Below, piece by piece: positions 7,593-10,107 of a stretch of 10,107 bases of DNA. Every line of letters begins with the position of its first letter. The stretch's first letter is position 1. A program made the translations under genes and the position numbers. The DNA is from Candidatus Altimarinota bacterium (lineage in GTDB: Bacteria; Patescibacteriota; Gracilibacteria; BD1-5; UBA6164). The stretch is taken from the NCBI GenBank assembly GCA_020631575.1, contig JAHDGX010000037.1:1-10107 (forward strand). Reading direction: 5' to 3'. The notes under the pieces are model-generated. The model was not told where the DNA came from and ran no database searches. It worked only from the letters and a program-made list of their open reading frames with translations.

Positions 7593-8456
7593 CTATCTGC
7601 ATAGCCTACTAATTCTTCATTTAAAATTTCACCAATTACGATCTTCACAAGTTGTTCCTATAACATCGAATAATCCCCCTGGTCATAAATCAGCAAGACA
7701 AACATTCCAATAACTTAGGTTATACTCTGGGTAAGCAAAGTATTCTATATTATGTTTCTTTTGGTATTTCCTAGACTCAAGCTTAAATCAAAAGATATAT
7801 CATTGTCATATATTTTTATATTCAGAGATATTTCCATTTGTTGCTTGAATATAATAACAATTTTTAATAGGGGTAATATCTGCATTAAATTGTTCATTAA
7901 ATTCTTCTACATTCCCAAAGTCATATTCTTTCATTGGAATATCTTTTAATATCTGCTTCACCTTTTCTAATTGAGAAAAATTATATTCATCTATCTCTAT
8001 AGCCTCTGCCTCATAAGCTAGTATTTCTGGATCTTCCTCATTTAGAGTCTTCATTTTTTCAGCATAATCATCTTCAGCCGGAGAGTAACTTAAAAGAAAT
8101 TGTTTATGCTTATATCCTTCATACATATCCTCAATTTTTACTTCCCAGATTAATTTTCATATTAGTAAAATCAGTAATATCAATCAGAATATTTTAAATT
8201 TTTTCTTTCAAATCTTCTTGATATCTTCCCATAGAAAGTAACGTATGATTACAGGAATACCTATAAAATTCAATACTATTAAAATATAGAATCCATGACG
8301 AAAAATAAAATTTCAAAATGGTGAATAAAGTATTTGAAATACAGTTATTTGAATTGCTATATATATTCAAATAACAATGACTGTTCATATTATTCTGAGC
8401 AGCAAACTCTTATAGTAATGTAGTTTATTATTTTTACTTATTTTTATCACATGCAT
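7593..8456 (-). CDS. Tandem paralogue 3: three-TM protein with exported domain, shifted C-terminus
   Basis: As read, 287 residues with TGA as Gly. Residues 1-100 hold three hydrophobic segments (IIGTVIVIGIAIQITVF, YILIVLNFIGIPVII, IFGLILLILLIGKLIW). The rest is an exported domain shared with the two genes upstream: DEYNFSQLEKVKQIL at about 153-167, EEFNEQFNADITPIKNCYYI at about 183-202, then GYIFGFKLESRKYQ, YFAYPEYN and a Cys/Gly segment LADLGPGGLFDVI. No family is recognised; the KLES-type strand recalls globular domains of pilin-like proteins, only as a guess. After VI the open frame ends in an unlikely NWGNFKGRISRLCR. One base less near the GG at about 7660-7663 would give EQLVKIVIGEILNEEL and onward to a TAA at 7568, which matches the paralogue pattern better. 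ATG at 8454-8456, 26 nt after the upstream remnant. Confidence 0.75.
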
Positions 8457-8482
8457 TTCTTATGGTTTCATAAAAATCAAAC

Positions 8483-9031
8483 TTATTTTTCATCAAAATC
8501 TATCTCGATTAAGTCTCTTTTTGATACGTATATATCAGTTTGTTGATCTATTTACAAGGATTAGAAATAACATCTATCGTTCATTCAAAAATCATATCAC
8601 TACTACATACTCAACCTCATGGACCACATAAAGATTCTTCTATTTTATTAGAAACTGATTCTGGATATATGAAATAATCCTTTCCGTATGTTTTTTTATA
8701 CTTGTTCGAGTACAGTAATGTACCAAATATATACTCCTTCCAATATCTTCTTCTCACCAATAAATATCTGTAGTAGATATATAATAACAGTTTTGAACTG
8801 GGTCTATATCTTGGTTAAATGTCTCATTGAAATCTCCTAGACTCATTACTTTGTTATCTCCATCTTGAATATTAATCAATGCAGACTTAAATTTTTCTAG
8901 CTGGGTAAAGTTATATTCATCTATCTTTATATTTTCTTGTTCATTTTTCATATGAAAATATCCAAAAATAGTAACAACTAGAAGAACAATAAGAGTTAAT
9001 AATATTATGATATTTTTTTATGTTTTTTCAT
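8483..9031 (-). pseudogene. Tandem paralogue 2, broken by three frame lesions
   Basis: Homology to its neighbours runs the full length but needs three frame changes, each mended by adding one base. First, ATG at 9031 gives MKKHKK and meets a stop unless the A7 run (9013-9019) had one more A; then it reads into NIIILLTLIVLLVVTIFGYF, a membrane anchor. Second, after DEYNFTQLEKFKSAL, FNETFNQDIDPVQNCYYI and DIYWGEEDIG the frame changes near 8736-8745 into YIFGTLLYSNKYKK, DYFIYPE, SLCGPGGVC and TIDVISNPCK. Third, at the AAA near 8550 it changes into IDQQTDIYVSKRDLIEIDF and ends at TAA 8483-8485. As read, it would give only fragments. It may be true decay, or base-calling errors in runs; programmed frameshifting at three sites is unlikely. 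The ancestral product was about 182 residues, with one N-terminal anchor. Confidence 0.72.
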
Positions 9032-9046
9032 TACAATCTATTGAAA

Positions 9047-9553
9047 TTATTGTTCACAATTTTCACTAAAAACAGTATCTAAAAAATTTTGTTTTATTTT
9101 TTCTCAATCTTCAGGTCATACTACTTCAAAAATATAATCCCATTTTAATCAACAAGCATCACCATACAACAGACATGTATGTTCTATACCTAAATAATCT
9201 GAGCCTCACAAAGATGCTCAATAATATCATTCTCAAAAATCATATTTTTTAGAGTGAAGTTTAAATCATAAAATATATCCTTGATTATCATTAATCTGAT
9301 GTAAGTAGGGACATGTATCTTTAAATTGAATATCTTGATCAAATTGCTTATTGAATTCTTTCAAATTTGTGAAATTATAGTCAGTGCTATTCACTAATAC
9401 TTTCTTTAGCTGTATTGCAGTTTGAACATTATAATGATCTATTATTTGCTTATTAATATTGATTCCAAGCATAACTCATAATATTATAAATACTATAGTT
9501 ATACCTATTAAAGTTTTTTTATATTTTGTTGGTATTTTTATATATTTTTTCAC
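9047..9553 (-). CDS. Tandem paralogue 1: membrane-anchored exported protein, unknown family
   Basis: An intact 168-residue member of the family. The GTG start (9551-9553) gives a basic lead (VKKYIKIPTKYKK) and one membrane segment (TLIGITIVFIILGVMLGI), with the rest outside. The exported part has YNVQTAIQLKKVL, YNFTNLKEFNKQFDQDI, DTCPYLHQ, GYILGFKLHSKKYDF, a Gly-rich segment with a Cys pair region (HTCLLYGDACG), DYIFEVV and a polar C-terminus ending NCEQ. The FN-x-x-F-x-x-DI and GYI-x-G-x-x-L-x-S-x-KY blocks are shared with the two downstream genes. Many TGA codons encode Gly here. No family is recognised; a surface or cell-envelope role fits the anchor and the SdrD B-like gene 17 nt upstream. 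No ATG is available before the anchor, and an internal ATG at 9472 would remove it. Paired Cys suggest disulfides. Confidence 0.75.
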
Positions 9554-9570
9554 AGTAATATATTAGATAA

Positions 9571-10107
9571 TTATTTATTTTTCTTCTTTGCAATACCAAA
9601 ACTTATACCCTCGTTTTCCTGCCCATTAAACACTATTATATCAAAATATCATTGTTTTGGACTACTATATTTCTCGTGTTGTTCTTTAAGGCTCACTCTA
9701 TAACTTCATGTAGCGAGTCAGTCAAACTCATAATATCCATTTTTGTCAGCTTTTAAAAGAAGATCTATATTTTTTTGATATTTTCAATCACTGTCCATAT
9801 CTAAAAACACTTGTTTATTCTTTTTAGGTGTGTCTCATGAATCATATAAGCCATTATTATTTAAATCAGAATAAATATATCATGAAACACTCCCTTGATT
9901 ACTCTCTGGGAATGCTGGAGTTGTATTAATATTATCATATATACCATCTGCATTTGTATCTATCGAGTAAGTAAGAGGTTTATTGTTTGTTTGTTGCGTA
10001 AGTCATACCCAATCAACACTATATTTCTGTGGTTCAGGAATTATTCAAATATTTCCAACATATACAGTCCCTGTTCAAGTTTCTCTAAAATTATCTACTA
10101 TAAGGTT
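9571..10107 (-). CDS. C-terminal part of a surface protein with SdrD B-like domain (partial)
   Basis: The last 178 residues of a longer protein; the start lies beyond the window edge. At about residues 88-175 is an SdrD B-like (prealbumin-like beta-sandwich) domain: GSVSGYIYSDLNNNGLYDSG opens it, followed by DTPKKNKQVFLDMD, DSDGKY, KADKNGYYEFDGLATGSYRV and FNGQENEGISFGIAKKKNK at the end. The DLNNNGLYDSGD and DKNGYYEFDGL blocks are Asp/Asn-rich calcium-binding-type loops of this fold. An upstream piece (YSIDTNADGIYDNI) looks like another Asp-rich repeat. Such domains stack in cell-surface adhesins. Nine TGA codons are in frame, several on the conserved glycines (DSG, DSDG, FDGLATG). No cell-wall sorting motif or final membrane segment is seen, so anchoring may lie upstream. 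It is probably co-transcribed with the tandem family that follows. Confidence 0.88.

Noticed and set aside
5900..7600. tRNA genes in the AT-rich intergenic parts
   Set aside because: No cloverleaf, T-loop sequence or CCA end could be found by eye; the hairpins are simple terminators.
8194..8388. Minus-strand open frame at 8194-8388
   Set aside because: It lies in another frame of the membrane segments of the third paralogue, which is continuous with the exported domain only in the chosen frame.
8483..9031. Programmed frameshifting in the middle paralogue
   Set aside because: Three separate sites would be needed, without a classical slippery heptamer at two of them and without conserved downstream structure.
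1..10107. UGA as tryptophan (code 4)
   Set aside because: The SDR motif would read WASSWIW and the SdrD B-like glycines would become Trp; UGG is used normally for Trp beside UGA, as in QLWGDW of the peptidase.

Overview
The window is AT-rich bacterial DNA that only makes sense if UGA is read as glycine (genetic code 25). With the standard code almost every gene breaks into short pieces. With UGA as Gly, continuous full-length proteins of known families appear, and the UGA codons fall on conserved glycines, including all three of the Rossmann motif GASSGIG in a dehydrogenase. UGG is still used for Trp. This code is known from Gracilibacteria (BD1-5) and Absconditabacteria (SR1) of the Candidate Phyla Radiation, and the window most likely comes from one of these. 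All coordinates below assume this code.

Layout. 1-156: the tail of a GAF-like protein (+). 305-568: a single-RRM RNA-binding protein (+). 608-3412: a minus-strand pair, a SulP anion transporter followed by an MFS-like transporter. 3565-4704: an exported C39-like cysteine peptidase (+). 4730-5011: a small protein with an SSB-type C-terminal tip (-). 5143-5895: a short-chain dehydrogenase (+). 6039-7453: a three-gene minus-strand operon of His/Met-rich small membrane proteins including a DUF305 protein, probably linked to metal (copper) handling. 7568-10107: a minus-strand cluster made of the end of an SdrD B-like surface protein and three tandem paralogues of an unrecognised membrane-anchored protein family. 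The middle paralogue carries three frame lesions and the last one has a shifted C-terminus.

Genes are tightly packed. Convergent pairs share bidirectional hairpin terminators that overlap stop codons. Shine-Dalgarno sequences are nearly absent, and two minus-strand genes have a -10 box 5-6 nt before the ATG, suggesting leaderless mRNAs. Two similar 30-nt sequences, each followed on the minus strand by a terminator hairpin, flank the metal operon.

The part most worth following is the accessory right-hand end: an exported surface-protein operon with a diverging, partly decaying tandem family. The rest is transporters and housekeeping genes in a compact recoded genome.
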